DNA of 64,000 bases, taken from assembly GCA_031769625.1 (NCBI GenBank), contig JAUIMM010002314.1:372001-436000 (forward strand). Direction: 5' to 3'. Shown here in pieces: positions 1 through 14,324 of the stretch. A model generated the notes under the pieces. The model had not been told where the DNA came from, ran no database searches, and worked only from the letters and a program-made list of their open reading frames with translations. Numbering within the stretch: position 1 is the stretch's first letter; each line of letters starts with the position of its first letter. The stretch is from Taudactylus pleione (Eukaryota; Chordata; Amphibia; Anura; Myobatrachidae). The translations under genes were made by a program, and so were the position numbers.

Positions 1-2270
1 GCTGTTTTCTCTTAAACACAACATGGGAGAAAAACCATTTCACATCACATTTGTGGGTCTTGGTCTTCAACACATCCAGTGAAATTTTGAGCTGTCTGTG
101 TTTGCTACAAGAGGAGATATCACAATGTATGCGCTTTTGTTGTTTCCATTGCTTTCAATGCATTTTGGCCTAAGACATGCATTTGCTGTTTTCTCTTAAA
201 CGCAACATGGGAGAAAAACCATATCACATCACATTTGTGGGTCTTGGTCTTCAACACATCCCATGAAATTTTGAGCTGTCTGTGATTGCTACAAGAGGAG
301 ATATCACAAAGTATACGCTTTTGTTATTTCCATTGCTTTCAATGCATTTTGGCCTAAAACGTGCATTTGCTGTTTTCTCTTAAACACAACATGGGAGAAA
401 AACCATTTCACATCACATTGTGGGGCTTGGTCTTCAACACATCCAGTGAAATTTTGAGCTGTCTGTGTTTGCTACAAAAGGAGATATCACAATGTATGCA
501 CTTTTGTTGTTTCCATTGCTTTCAATGCATTTTGGCCTAAAACGTGCATTTGCTGTTTTCTCTTAAACGCAACATGGGAGAAAAACCATTTCACATCACA
601 TTTGTGGGTCTTGGTCTTCAACACATCCAGTGAAATTTTGAGCTGTATGTGTTAGCTACAAGAGGAGATAACACAAACTATGCGCTTTTCTTATTTCCAT
701 TGCTTTCAATGCATTTTGGCCTAAAACGTGCATTTGCAGTTTTCTCTTAAACACAACATGAGAGAAAAACCATTTCACATCACATTTGTGGGTCTTGGTC
801 TTCAACACATCCAGTGAAATTTTGAGCTGTCTGTGTTTGCTACAAGAGGAGATAACACAAAGTATGCGCTTTTATTGTTTCCATTGCTTTCAATGCATTT
901 TGGCCTAAAACGAGCAATTGCTGTTTTCTCTTAAACGCAACATGGGGGAAAAAGCATTTCACATCACATTTGTGGGTCTTGGTCTTCAACACATCCAGTG
1001 AAATTTTGAGCTGTCTGTGATTGCTACAAGAGGAGATATCACAAAGTATGCACTTTTGTTGTTTCCATTGCTTTCAATGCATTTTGGCCTAAAACGAGCA
1101 ATTGCTGTTTTCTCTTAAACGCAACATGGGAGAAAAACCATTTCACATCACATTTGTGGGTCTTGGTCTTCAACACATCCCGTGAAATTTTGAGCTGTCT
1201 GTGTTTGCTACAAGAGGAGATAGCACAAAGTATGCGCTTTTGTTGTTTCCATTGCTTTCAATGCATTTTGGCCTAAAACGAGCAATTGCTGTTTTCTCTT
1301 AAACGCAACATGGGAGAAAAACCATTTCACATCACATTTGTGGGTCTTGGTCTTCAACACATCCAGTGAAATTTTGAGCTGTCTGTGTTTGCTACAAGAG
1401 GAGATATCACAATGTATGCGCTTTTGTTGTTTCCATTGCTTTCAATGCATTTTGGCCTAAAACATGCATTTGCTGTTTTCTCTTAAACGCAACATGGGAG
1501 AAAAACCATTTCACATCACATTTGTGGGTCTTGGTCTTCAACACATCCCGTGAAATTTTGAGCTGTCTGTGATTGCTACAAGAGGAGATATCACAAAGTA
1601 TACGCTTTTTTTGTTTCCATTGCTTTCAATGCATTTTGGCCTAAAACGTGCATTTGCAGTTTTCTCTTAAACACAACATGGGAGAAAAACCATTTCACAT
1701 CACATTTGTGGGTCTTGGTCTTCAACATATCCAGTGAAATTTTGAGCTGTCTGTGTTTGCTACAAGAGGAGATATCACAATGTATGCGCTTTTGTTGTTT
1801 CCATTGCTTTCAATGCATTTTGGCCTAAGACATGCATTTGCTGTTTTCTCTTAAACGCAACATGGGAGAAAAACCATTTCACATCACATTTGTGGGTCTT
1901 GGTCTTCAACACATCCCATGAAATTTTGAGCTGTCTGTGATTGCTACAAGAGGAGATATCACAAAGTATACGCTTTTGTTATTTCCATTGCTTTCAATGC
2001 ATTTTGGCCTAAAACGTGCATTTGCTGTTTTCTCGTAAACACAACATGGGAGAAAAACCATTTCACATCACATTTGTGGGGCTTGGTCTTCAACACATCC
2101 AGTGAAATTTTGAGCTGTCTGTGTTTGCTACAAGAGGAGATATCACAATGTATGCACTTTTGTTGTTTCCATTGCTTTCAATGCATTTTGGCCTAAAACG
2201 TGCATTTGCTGTTTTCTCTTAAACGCAACATGGGAGAAAAACCATTTCACATCACATTTGTGGGTCTTGG
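1..2270. repeat. Higher-order block, copy A of a 52-monomer-spaced repeat
   Basis: The order of monomer variants here recurs 9568 bp (52 monomers) downstream, at about 9569-11837. Diagnostic private variants include tctcgtaaacacaac at 2031 and 11599, catgggggaaaaagc near 944 and 10508, and the unit with gtatgtgttagctac followed by aaactatg at 645 and 10212. The match is lost after about 2270, where the next unit differs from the one at 11848. Confidence 0.8.
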
Positions 2271-2934
2271 TCTTCAACACATCCAGTGAAATTTTGAGCT
2301 GTCTGTGTTTGCTACAAGAGGAGATATCACAATGTATGCGCTTTTGTTGTTTCCATTGCTTTCAATGCATTTTGGCCTAAAACGTGCATTTGCTGTTTTC
2401 TCTTAAATGCAACATGGGAGAAAAACCATTTCACTTCACATTTGTGGGTTTTGTTATCCAACAGATATGGTGAAATTTTGAGCTGTCTGGGTTTGCTACA
2501 AGAGGAGATAACACAAAGTATGCGCTTTTGTTGTTTCCATTGCTTTCAATGCATTTTGGCATAAAATGAGCAATTGCTGTTTTCTCTTAAACGCAACATT
2601 GGAGAAAAACCATTTCACATCACATTTGTGGGTCTTGGTCTTCAACACATCCAGTGAAATTTTGAGCTGTCTGTGATTGCTACAAGAGGAGATATCACAA
2701 AGTAAGCGTTTTTGTTGTTTCCATTACTTTCAATGCATTTTGGCCTAAAACGAGCAATTGCTGTTTTCTCTTAAACGCAACATGGGAGAAAAACCATTTC
2801 ACATCACATTTGTGGGTCTTGGTCTTCAACACATCCCGTGAAATTTTGAGCTGTCTGTGTTTGCTACAAGAGGAGATAACACAAAGTATGCGCTTTTGTT
2901 GTTTCCATTGCTTTCAATGCATTTTGGCCTAAAA

Positions 2935-4774
2935 CATGCATTTGCAGTATTCTCTTAAATGCAACATGGGAGAAAAACCATTTCACATCACATTTGTTGG
3001 TCTTGGTCTTCAACACATCCAGTGAAATTTTGAGCTGTCTGTGATTGCTACAAGAGGAGATATCACAAAGTATGCGCTTTTGTTGTTTCCATTGCTTTCA
3101 ATGCATTTTGGCCAAAAACGAGCAATTGCTGTTTTCTCTTAAACGCAACATGGGAGAAAAACCATTTCACATCACATTTGTGGGTCTTGGTCTTCAATAC
3201 ATCCAGTGACATTTTGAGCTGTCTGTGTTTGCTACAAGAGGAGATATCACAAAGTATGCGCTTTTGTTGTTTCCATTGCTTTCAATGCATTTTGGCCTAA
3301 AACGAGCATTTGCTGTTTTCTCTTAAACGCAACATGGGAGAAAAACCATTTCACATCACATTTGTGGGTCTTGGTCTTCAACACATCCAGTGAAATTTTG
3401 AGCTGTCTGTGTTTGCTACAAGAGGAGATATCACAATGTATGCGCTTTTGTTGTTTCCATTGCTTTCAATGCATTTTGGCCTAAAACATACATTTGCTGT
3501 TTTCTCTTAAACGCAACATGGGAGAAAAACCATTTCACATCACATTTGTGGGTCTTGGTCTTCAACACATCCCGTGAAATTTTGAGCTGTCTGTGATTGC
3601 TACAAGAGGAGATATGACATAGTATACGCTTTTGTTGTTTCCATTGCTTTCAATGCATTTTGGCCTAAAACGAGCAATTGCTGTTTTCTCTTAAACTCAA
3701 CATGGGAGAAAAACCATTTCACATCACATTTGTGGGTCTTGGTCTTCAACACATCCAGTGAAATTTTGAGCTGTCTGTGTTTGCTACAAGAGGAGATAAC
3801 ACAAAGTATGCGCTTTTGTTATTTCCATTGCTTTCAATGCATTTTGGCCTAAAACGTGCATTTGCAGTATTCTCTTAAATGCAACATGGGAGAAAAACCA
3901 TTTCACATCACATTTGTTGGTCTTGGTCTTCAACACATCCAGTGAAATTTTGAGCTGTCTGTGATTGCTACAAGAGGAGATATCACAATGTATGCGCTTT
4001 TGTTGTTTCCATTGCTTTCAATGCATTTTGGCCAAAAACGAGCAATTGCTGTTTTCTCTTAAACGCAACATGGGAGAAAAACCATTTCACATCACATTTG
4101 TGGGTCTTGGTCTTCAATACATCCAGTGACATTTTGAGCTGTCTGTGTTTGCTACAAGAGGAGATATCACAAAGTATGTGCTTTTGTTGTTTCCATTCCA
4201 TTCAATGCATTTTGGCCTAAAACGAGCATTTGCTGTTTTGTCTTAAACGCAACATGGGAGAAAAACCATTTCACATCACATTTGTGGGTCTTGGTCTTCA
4301 ACACATCCAGTGAAATTTTGAGCTGTCTGTGTTTGCTACAAGAGGAGATATCACAATGTATGCGCTTTTTTTGTTTCCATTGCTTTCAATGCATTTTGGC
4401 CTAAAACATACATTTGCTGTTTTCTCTTAAACGCAACATGGGAGAAAAACCATTTCACATCACATTTGTGGGTCTTGGTCTTCAACACATCCCGTGAAAT
4501 TTTGAGCTGTCTGTGATTGCTACAAGAGGAGATATGACATAGTATACGCTTTTGTTGTTTCCATTGCTTTCAATGCATTTTGGCCTAAAACGAGCAATTG
4601 CTGTTTTCTCTTAAACTCAACATGGGAGAAAAACCATTTCACATCACATTTGTGGGTCTTGGTCTTCAACACATCCAGTGAAATTTTGAGCTGTCTGTGT
4701 TTGCTACAAGAGGAGATAACACAAAGTATGCGCTTTTGTTATTTCCATTGCTTTCAATGCATTTTGGCCTAAAA
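2935..4774. repeat. Tandem duplication of five monomers (2 x 920 bp)
   Basis: Rare variants recur at exactly 920 bp: cagtattctctt at about 2945 and 3865, gccaaaaacgag at about 3113 and 4033, gacattttgag at about 3209 and 4129, aaaacatacat at about 3483 and 4403, gatatgacatag near 3613 and 4533, and aaactcaac at 3693 and 4613. The two halves are almost identical, so this is a recent local duplication. Confidence 0.85.
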
Positions 4775-7700
4775 CGTGCATTTGCAGTTTTCTCTTAAAC
4801 ACAACATGAGAGAAAAAACATTTCACATCACATTTGTGGGTCTTGGTCTTCAACACATCCAGTGAAATTTTGAGCTGTCTGTGTTTGCTACAAGAGGAGT
4901 TAACACAAAGTATTTGCTTTTGTTGTTTCATTGTTTTCAATGCATTTTGGCCTAAAACATGCATTTGCTGTTTTCTCTTAAACGCAACATGGGAGAAAAA
5001 CCATTTCACTTCACATTTGTGGGTCTTGGTCTTCAACACATCCAGTGAAATTTTGAGATGTCTGTGTTTGCTACAAGAGGAGATAACACAAAGTATGCGC
5101 TTTTGTTGTTTCCATTGCTTTCAATGCATTTTGGCCTAAAACGAGCAATTGCTGTTTTCTCTTAAATGCAACATGGGAGAAAAACCATTTCACATCACAT
5201 TTGTGGGTCTTGGTCTTCAACACATCCAGTGAAATTTTGAGCTGTCTGTGTTTGCTACAAGAGGAGATATCACAATGTATGCGCTTTTGTTGTTTCCATT
5301 GCTTTCAATGCATTTTGGCCTAAAACGTGCATTTGCTGTTTTCTCTTAAATGCAACATGGGAGAAAAACCATTTCACATCACATTTGTGGGTTTTGGTCT
5401 TCAACAGATATGGTGAAATTTTGAGCTGTCTGGGTTTGCTACAAGAGGAGATAACACAAAGTATGCGCTTTTGTTGTTTCCATTGCTTTCAATGCATTTT
5501 GGCATAAAATGAGCCATTGCTGTTTTCTCTTAAACGCAACATTGGAGAAAAACCATTTCACATCACATTTGTGGGTCTTGGTCTTCAACACATCCAGTGA
5601 AATTTTGAGCTGTCTGTGATTGCTACAAGAGGAGATATCACAAAGTAAGCGTTTTTGTTGTTTCCATTACTTTCAATGCATTTTGGCCTAAAACGAGCAA
5701 TTGCTGTTTTCTCTTAAACGCAACATGGGAGAAAAACCATTTCACATCACATTTGTGCGTCTTGGTCTTCAACACATCCCGTGAAATTTTGAGCTGTCTG
5801 TGATTGCTACAAGAGGAGATATCACAAAGTATACGCTTTTGTTGTTTCCATTGCTTTCAATGCATTTTGGCCTAAAAAGAGCAATTGCTGTTTTCTCTTA
5901 AACGCAACATGGGAGAAAAACCATTTCACATCACATTTGTGGGTCTTGGTCTTCAACACATCCCGTGAAATTTTGAGCTGTCTGTGTTTGCTACAAGAGG
6001 AGATAACACAAAGTATGCGCTTTTGTTATTTCCATTGCTTTCAATGCATTTTGGCCTAAAACGTGCATTTGCAGTTTTCTCTTAAACACAACATGGGAGA
6101 AAAACCATTTCACATCACATTTGTGGGTCTTGGTCTTCAACACATCCAGTGAAATTTTGAGCTGTCTGTGTTTGCTACAAGAGGAGATAACACAAAGTAT
6201 GCGCTTTTGTTGTTTCCATTGCTTTCAATGCATTTTGGCCTAAAACGTGCATTTGCTGTTTTGTCTTAAATGCAACATGGGAGAAAAACCATTTCACATC
6301 ACATTTGTGGGTCTTGGTCTTCAACACATCCTGTGAAATTTTGAGCTGTCTGTGATTGCTACAAGAGGAGATATGACATAGTATACGCTTTTGTTGTTTC
6401 CATTGCTTTCAATGCATTTTGGCCTAAAATGAGCAATTGCTGTTTTCTCTTAAACTCAACATGGGAGAAAAACCATTTCACATCACATTTGTGGGTCTTG
6501 GTCTTCAACACATCCAGTGAAATTTTGAGCTGTCTGTGTTTGCTACAAGAGGAGATAACACAAAGTATGCACTTTTGTTATTTCCATTGCTTTCAATGCA
6601 TTTTGGCCTAAAACGTGCATTTGCAGTTTTCTCTTAAACAAAACATGAGAGAAAAAACATTTCACATCACATTTGTGGTTCTTGGTCTTCAACACATCCA
6701 GTGAAATTTTGAGCTGTCTGTGTTTGCTACAAGAGGAGTTAACACAAAGTATTTGCTTTTGTTGTTTCATTGTTTTCAATGCATTTTGGCCTAAAACATG
6801 CATTTGCTGTTTTCTCTTAAACGCAACATGGGAGAAAAACCATTTCACTTCACATTTGTGGGTCTTGGTCTTCAACACATCCAGTGAAATTTTGAGATGT
6901 CTGTGTTTGCTACAAGAGGAGATAACACAAAGTATGCGCTTTTGTTGTTTCCATTGCTTTCAATGCATTTTGGCCTAAAACGAGCAATTGCTGTTTTCTC
7001 TTAAATGCAACATGGGAGAAAAACCATTTCACATCACATTTGTGGGTCTTGGTCTTCAACACATCCAGTGAAATTTTGAGCTGTCTGTGTTTGCTACAAG
7101 AGGAGATATCACAATGTATGCGCTTTTGTTGTTTCCATTGCTTTCAATGCATTTTGGCCTAAAACGTGCATTTGCTGTTTTCTCTTAAATGCAACATGGG
7201 AGAAAAACCATTTCACATCACATTTGTGGGTTTTGGTCTTCAACAGATATGGTGAAATTTTGAGCTGTCTGGGTTTGCTACAAGAGGAGATAACACAAAG
7301 TATGCGCTTTTGTTGTTTCCATTGCTTTCAATGCATTTTGGCATAAAATGAGCCATTGCTGTTTTCTCTTAAACGCAACATTGGAGAAAAACCATTTCAC
7401 ATCACATTTGTGGGTCTTGGTCTTCAACACATCCAGTGAAATTTTGAGCTGTCTGTGATTGCTACAAGAGGAGATATCACAAAGTAAGCGTTTTTGTTGT
7501 TTCCATTACTTTCAATGCATTTTGGCCTAAAACGAGCAATTGCTGTTTTCTCTTAAACGCAACATGGGAGAAAAACCATTTCACATCACATTTGTGCGTC
7601 TTGGTCTTCAACACATCCCGTGAAATTTTGAGCTGTCTGTGATTGCTACAAGAGGAGATATCACAAAGTATACGCTTTTGTTGTTTCCATTGCTTTCAAT

Positions 7701-8180
7701 GCATTTTGGCCTAAAAAGAGCAATTGCTGTTTTCTCTTAAACGCAACATGGGAGAAAAACCATTTCACATCACATTTGTGGGTCTTGGTCTTCAACACAT
7801 CCCGTGAAATTTTGAGCTGTCTGTGTTTGCTACAAGAGGAGATAACACAAAGTATGCGCTTTTGTTATTTCCATTGCTTTCAATGCATTTTGGCCTAAAA
7901 CGTGCATTTGCAGTTTTCTCTTAAACACAACATGGGAGAAAAACCATTTCACATCACATTTGTGGGTCTTGGTCTTCAACACATCCAGTGAAATTTTGAG
8001 CTGTCTGTGTTTGCTACAAGAGGAGATAACACAAAGTATGCACTTTTGTTGTTTCCATTGCTTTCAATGCATTTTGGCCTAAAACGTGCATATGCTGTTT
8101 TGTCTTAAATGCAACATGGGAGAAAAACCATTTCACATCACATTTGTGGGTCTTGGTCTTCAACACATCCTGTGAAATTT
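4500..8180. repeat. Tandem duplication of ten monomers (2 x 1839 bp)
   Basis: Markers recur at 1839 bp: aaactcaac at 4613 and 6452, the gaggagttaacac unit near 4894 and 6733, gagatgtctg near 5055 and 6894, caacagatatgg at 5402 and 7241, gagccattg at 5511 and 7350, and gtgcgtcttgg at 5755 and 7594. The repeat length is one base short of ten full units. The edges are approximate because every monomer resembles the others. Confidence 0.85.
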
Positions 8181-9568
8181 TGAGCTGTCTGTGATTGCTA
8201 CAAAGAGGAGATATCACAAAGTATGCGCTTTTGTTGTTTCCATTGCTTTCAATGCATTTTGGCCTAAAACGAGCAATTGCTGTTTTCTCTTAAATGCAAC
8301 ATGGGAGAAAAACCATTTCACATCACATTTGTGGGTCTTGGTCTTCAACACATCCAGTGAAATTTTGAGCTGTCTGTGTTTGCTACAAGAGGAGATATCA
8401 CAATGTATGCGCTTTTGTTGTTTCCATTGCTTTCAATGCATTCTTGCATAAAACGAGCAATTGCTGTTTTCTCTTAAATGCAACATGGGAGAAAAACCAT
8501 TTCACATCACATTTGTGGGTCTTGGTCTTCAACACATCCAGTGAAATTTTGAGCTGTATGTGTTAGCTACAAGAGGAGATAACACCAAGTATGCGCTTTT
8601 CTTATTTCCATTGCTTTCAATGCATTTTGGCCTAAAATGTGCATTTGCAGTTTTCTCTTAAACACAACATGAGAGAAAAACCATTTCACATCACATTTGT
8701 GGGTCTTGGTCTTCAACACATCCAGTGATATTTTGAGCTGTCTGTGTTTGCTACAAGAGGAGATAACACAAAGTATGCGCTTTTGTTGTTTCCATTGCTT
8801 TCAATGCATTTTGGCCTAAAACGTGCATTTGCAGTTTTCTCTTAAACGCAACATGGGAGAAAAACCATTTCACATCACATTTGTGGGTCTTGGTCTTCAA
8901 CACATCCAGTGAAATTTTGAGCTGTCTGTGATTGCTACAAGAGGAGATATCACAAAGTATGCACTTTTGTTGTTTCCATTGCTTTCAATGCATTTTGGCC
9001 TAAAACGAGCAATTGCTGTTTTCTCTTAAACGCAACATGGGAGAAAAACCATTTCACATCACATTTGTGGGTCTTGGACTTCAATACATCCAGTGAAATT
9101 TTGAGCTGTCTGTGATTGCTACAAGAGGAGATATCACAAAGTATGCACTTTTGTTGTTTCCATTGCTTTCAATGCATTTTGGCCTAAAACGAGCAATTGC
9201 TGTTTTCTCTTAAACGCAACATGGGAGAAAAACCATTTCACATCACATTTGTGGGTCTTGGTCTTCAACACATCCAGTGAAATTTTGAGCTGTCTGTGTT
9301 TGCTACAAGAGAAGATATCACAATGTATGCGCTTTTGTTGTTTCCATTGCTTTCAATGCATTTTGGCCTAAAACATGCATTTGCTGTTTTCTCTTAAACG
9401 CAACATGGGAGAAAAACCATTTCACATCACATTTGTGGGTCTTGGTCTTCAAAACATCCCGTGAAATTTTGAGCTGTCTGTGATTGCTACAAGAGGAGAT
9501 ATCACAAAGTATACGCTTTTGTTGTTTCCATTGCTTTCAATGCATTTTGGCCTAAAACGTGCATTTGC

Positions 9569-11837
9569 AGTTTTCTCTTAAACGCAACATGGGAGAAAAA
9601 CCATTTCACATCACATTTGTGGGTCTTGGTCTTCAACACATCCAGTGAAATTTTGAGCTGTCTGTGTTTGCTACAAAAGGAGATATCACAATGTATGCGC
9701 TTTTGTTGTTTCCATTGCTTTCAATGCATTTTGGCCTAAGACATGCATTTGCTGTTTTCTCTTAAACACAACATGGGAGAAAAACCATTTCACATCACAT
9801 TTGTGGGTCTTGGTCTTCAACACATCCCATGAAATTTTGAGCTGTCTGTGATTGCTACAAGAGGAGATATCACAAAGTATACGCTTTTGTTATTTCCATT
9901 GCTTTCAAAGCATTTTGGCCTAAAACGTGCATTTGCTGTTTTCTCTTAAACGCAACATGGGAGAAAAACCATTTCACATCACATTTGTGGGTCTTGGTCT
10001 TCAACACATCCAGTGAAATTTTGAGCTGTCTGTGTTTGCTACAAGAGGAGATATCACAATGTATGCACTTTTGTTGTTTCCATTGCTTTCAATGCATTCT
10101 TGCCTAAAACGAGCAATTGCTGTTTTCTCTTAAACGCAACATGGGAGAAAAACCATTTCACATCACATTTGTGGGTCTTGGTCTTCAACACATCCAGTGA
10201 AATTTTGAGCTGTATGTGTTAGCTACAAGAGGAGATAACACAAACTATGCGCTTTCCTTATTTCCATTGCTTTCAATGCATTTTGGCCTAAAACGTGCAT
10301 TTGCAGTTTTCTCTTAAACACAACATGAGAGAAAAACCATTTCACATCACATTTGTGGGTCTTGGTCTTCAACACATCCAGTGAAATTTTGAGCTGTCTG
10401 TGTTTGCTACAAGAGGAGATAACACAAAGTATGCGCTTTTGTTGTTTCCATTGCTTTCAATGCATTTTGGCCTAAAACGAGCAATTGCTGTTTTCTCTTA
10501 AACGCAACATGGGGGAAAAAGCATTTCACATCACATTTGTGGGTCTTGGTCTTCAACACATCCAGTGAAATTTTGAGCTGTCTGTGATTGCTACAAGAGG
10601 AGATATCACAAAGTATGCACTTTTGTTGTTTCCATTGCTTTCAATGCATTTTGGCCTAAAACGAGCAATTGCTGTTTTCTCTTAAACGCAACATGGGAGA
10701 AAAACCATTTCACATCACATTTGTGGGTCTTGGTCTTCAACACATCCCGTGAAATTTTGAGCTGTCTGTGTTTGCTACAAGAGGAGATAGCACAAAGTAT
10801 GCGCTTTTGTTGTTTCCATTGCTTTCAATGCATTTTGGCCTAAAACGAGCAATTGCTGTTTTCTCTTAAACGCAACATGGGAGAAAAACCATTTCACATC
10901 ACATTTGTGGGTCTTGGTCTTCAACACATCCAGTGAAATTTTGAGCTGTCTGTGTTTGCTACAAGAGGAGATATCACAATGTATGCGCTTTTGTTGTTTC
11001 CATTGCTTTCAATGCATTTTGGCCTAAAACATGCATTTGCTGTTTTCTCTTAAACGCAACATGGGAGAAAAACCATTTCACATCACATTTGTGGGTCTTG
11101 GTCTTCAACACATCCCGTGAAATTTTGAGCTGTCTGTGATTGCTACAAGAGGAGATATCACAAAGTATACGCTTTTGTTGTTTCCATTGCTTTCAATGCA
11201 TTTTGGCCTAAAACGTGCATTTGCAGTTTCCTCTTAAACACAACATGGGAGAAAAACCATTTCACATCACATTTGTGGGTCTTGGTCTTCAACATATCCA
11301 GTGAAATTTTGAGCTGTCTGTGTTTGCTACAAGAGGAGATATCACAATGTATGCGCTTTTGTTGTTTCCATTGCTTTCAATGCATTTTGGCCTAAGACAT
11401 GCATTTGCTGTTTTCTCTTAAACGCAACATGGGAGAAAAACCATTTCACATCACATTTGTGGGTCTTGGTCTTCAACACATCCCATGAAATTTTGAGCTG
11501 TCTGTGATTGCTACAAGAGGAGATATCACAAAGTATACGCTTTTGTTATTTCCATTGCTTTCAATGCATTTTGGCCTAAAACGTGCATTTGCTGTTTTCT
11601 CGTAAACACAACATGGGAGAAAAACCATTTCACATCACATTTGTGGGGCTTGGTCTTCAACACATCCAGTGAAATTTTGAGCTGTCTGTGTTTGCTACAA
11701 GAGGAGATATCACAATGTATGCACTTTTGTTGTTTCCATTGCTTTCAATGCATTTTGGCCTAAAACGTGCATTTGCTGTTTTCTCTTAAACGCAACATGG
11801 GAGAAAAACCATTTCACATCACATTTGTGGGTCTTGG
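9569..11837. repeat. Higher-order block, copy B of the 52-monomer-spaced repeat
   Basis: This is the partner of 1-2270, sharing the tctcgtaaacacaac, gggggaaaaagc and gtatgtgttagctac variants in the same order. Part of it (about 10500-11750) recurs again about 2575 bp later at about 13080-14330, for example tctcgtaaac at 11599 and 14174. That third copy also carries one additional monomer near 12800-13000. Confidence 0.75.
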
Positions 11838-14324
11838 TCTTCAACACATCCCATGAAATTTTGAGCTGTCTGTGATTGTTACAAGAGGAGATATCACAAA
11901 GTATACGCTTTTGTTGTTTCCATTGCTTTCAATGCATTCTGGCCTAAAACGAGCAATTGCTGTTTTCTCTTAAACGCAACATGGGAGAAAAACCATTTCA
12001 CATCACATTTGTGGGTCTTGGTCTTCAACACATCCAGTGAAATTTTGAGCTGTATGTGTTTGCTACAAGAGGAGATAACACAAAGTATGCGCTTTTGTTG
12101 TTTCCATTGCTTTCAATGCATTTTGGCCTAAAACGTGCATTTGCAGTTTTCTCTTAAATGCAACATGGGAGAAAAACAATTTCACATCACATTTGTGGGT
12201 CTTGGTCTTCAACACATCCAGTGAAATTTTGAGCTGTCTGTGATTGCTACAAGAGGAGATATCACAAAGTATACGCTTTTGTTATTTCCATTGCTTTCAA
12301 TGCATTTTGGCCTAAAACGTGCCTTTGCTGTTTTCTCTTAAACACAACATGGGAGAAAAACCATTTCACATCACATTTGTGGGGCTTGGTCTTCAACACA
12401 TCCAGTGAAATTTTGAGCTGTCTGTGTTTGCTACAAGAGGAGATATCACAATGTATGCGCTTTTGTTGTTTCCATTGCTTTCAATGCATTCTTGCCTAAA
12501 ACGAGCAATTGCTGTTTTCTCTTAAACGCAACATGGGAGAAAAACCATTTCACATCACATTTGTGGGTCTTGGTCTTCAACACATCCAGTGAAATTTTGA
12601 GCTGTATGTGTTAGCTACAAGAGGAGATAACACCAAGTATGCGCTTTTCTTATTTCCATTGCTTTCAATGCATTTTGGCCAAAAACGTGCATTTGCAGTT
12701 TTCTCTTAAACACAACATGAGAGAAAAACCATTTCACATCACATTTGTGGGTCTTGGTCTTCAACACATCCAGTGAAATTTTGAGCTGTCTGTGTTTGCT
12801 ACAAGAGGAGATAACACAAAGTATGCGCTTTTGTTGTTTCCATTGCTTTCAATGCATTTTGGCCTAAAACGTGCATTTGCAGTTTTCTCTTAAACGCAAC
12901 ATGGGAGAAAAACCATTTCACATCACATTTGTGGGTCTTGGTCTTCAACACATCCAGTGAAATTTTGAGCTGTCTGTGTTTGCTACAAGAGGAGATAACA
13001 CAAAGTATGCGCTTTTGTAGTTTCCATTGGTTTCAATGCATTTTGGCCTAAAACGAGCAATTGCTGTTTTCTCTTAAACGCAACATGGGGGAAAAAGCAT
13101 TTCACATCACATTTGTGGGTCTTGGTCTTCAACACATCCAGTGAAATTTTGAGCTGTCTGTGATTGCTACAAGAGGAGATATCACAAAGTATGCACTTTT
13201 GTTGTTTCCATTGCTTTCAATGCATTTTGGCCTAAAACGAGCAATTGCTGTTTTCTCTTAAACGCAACATGGGAGAAAAACCATTTCACATCACATTTGT
13301 GGGTCTTGGTCTTCCACACATCCCGTGAAATTTTGAGCTGTCTGTGTTTGCTACAAGAGGAGATAGCACAAAGTATGCGCTTTTGTTGTTTCCATTGCTT
13401 TCAATGCATTTTGGCCTAAAACGAGCAATTGCTGTTTTCTCTTAAACGCAACATGGGAGAAAAACCATTTCACATCACATTTGTGGGTCTTGGTCTTCAA
13501 CACATCCAGTGAAATTTTGAGCTGTCTGTGTTTGCTACAAGAGGAGATATCACAATGTATGCGCTTTTGTTGTTTCCATTGCTTTCAATGCATTTTGGCC
13601 TAAAACATGCATTTGCTGTTTTCTCTTAAACGCAACATGGGAGAAAAACCATTTCACATCACATTTGTGGGTCTTGGTCTTCAACACATCCCGTGAAATT
13701 TTGAGCTGTCTGTGATTGCTACAAGAGGAGATATCACAAAGTATACGCTTTTGTTGTTTCCATTGCTTTCAATGCATTTTGGCCTAAAACGTGCATTTGC
13801 AGTTTTCTCTTAAACACAACATGGGAGAAAAACCATTTCACATCACATATGTGGGTCTTGGTCTTCAACATATCCAGTGAAATTTTGAGCTGTCTGTGTT
13901 TGCTACAAGAGGAGATATCACAATGTATGCGCTTTTGTTGTTTCCATTGCTTTCAATGCATTTTGGCCTAAGACATGCATTTGCTGTTTTCTCTTAAACG
14001 CAACATGGGAGAAAAACCATTTCACATCACATTTGTGGGTCTTGGTCTTCAACACATCCCATGAAATTTTGAGCTGTCTGTGATTGCTACAAGAGGAGAT
14101 ATCACAAAGTATACGCTTTTGTTATTTCCATTGCTTTCAATGCATTTTGGCCGAAAACGTGCATTTGCTGTTTTCTCGTAAACGCAACATGGGAGAAAAA
14201 CCATTTCACATCACATTTGTGGGGCTTGGTCTTCAACACATCCAGTGAAATTTTGAGCTGTCTGTGTTTGCTACAAGAGGAGATATCACAATGTATGCAC
14301 TTTTGTTGTTTCCATTGCTTTCAA

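Noticed and set aside
4704..5039. Short open frames of 60-116 residues throughout the satellite
   Set aside because: They repeat with the 184-bp unit on both strands. 184 is not a multiple of 3, so the frame changes at each monomer, and they lack homology or start context. They are by-products of the repeat.
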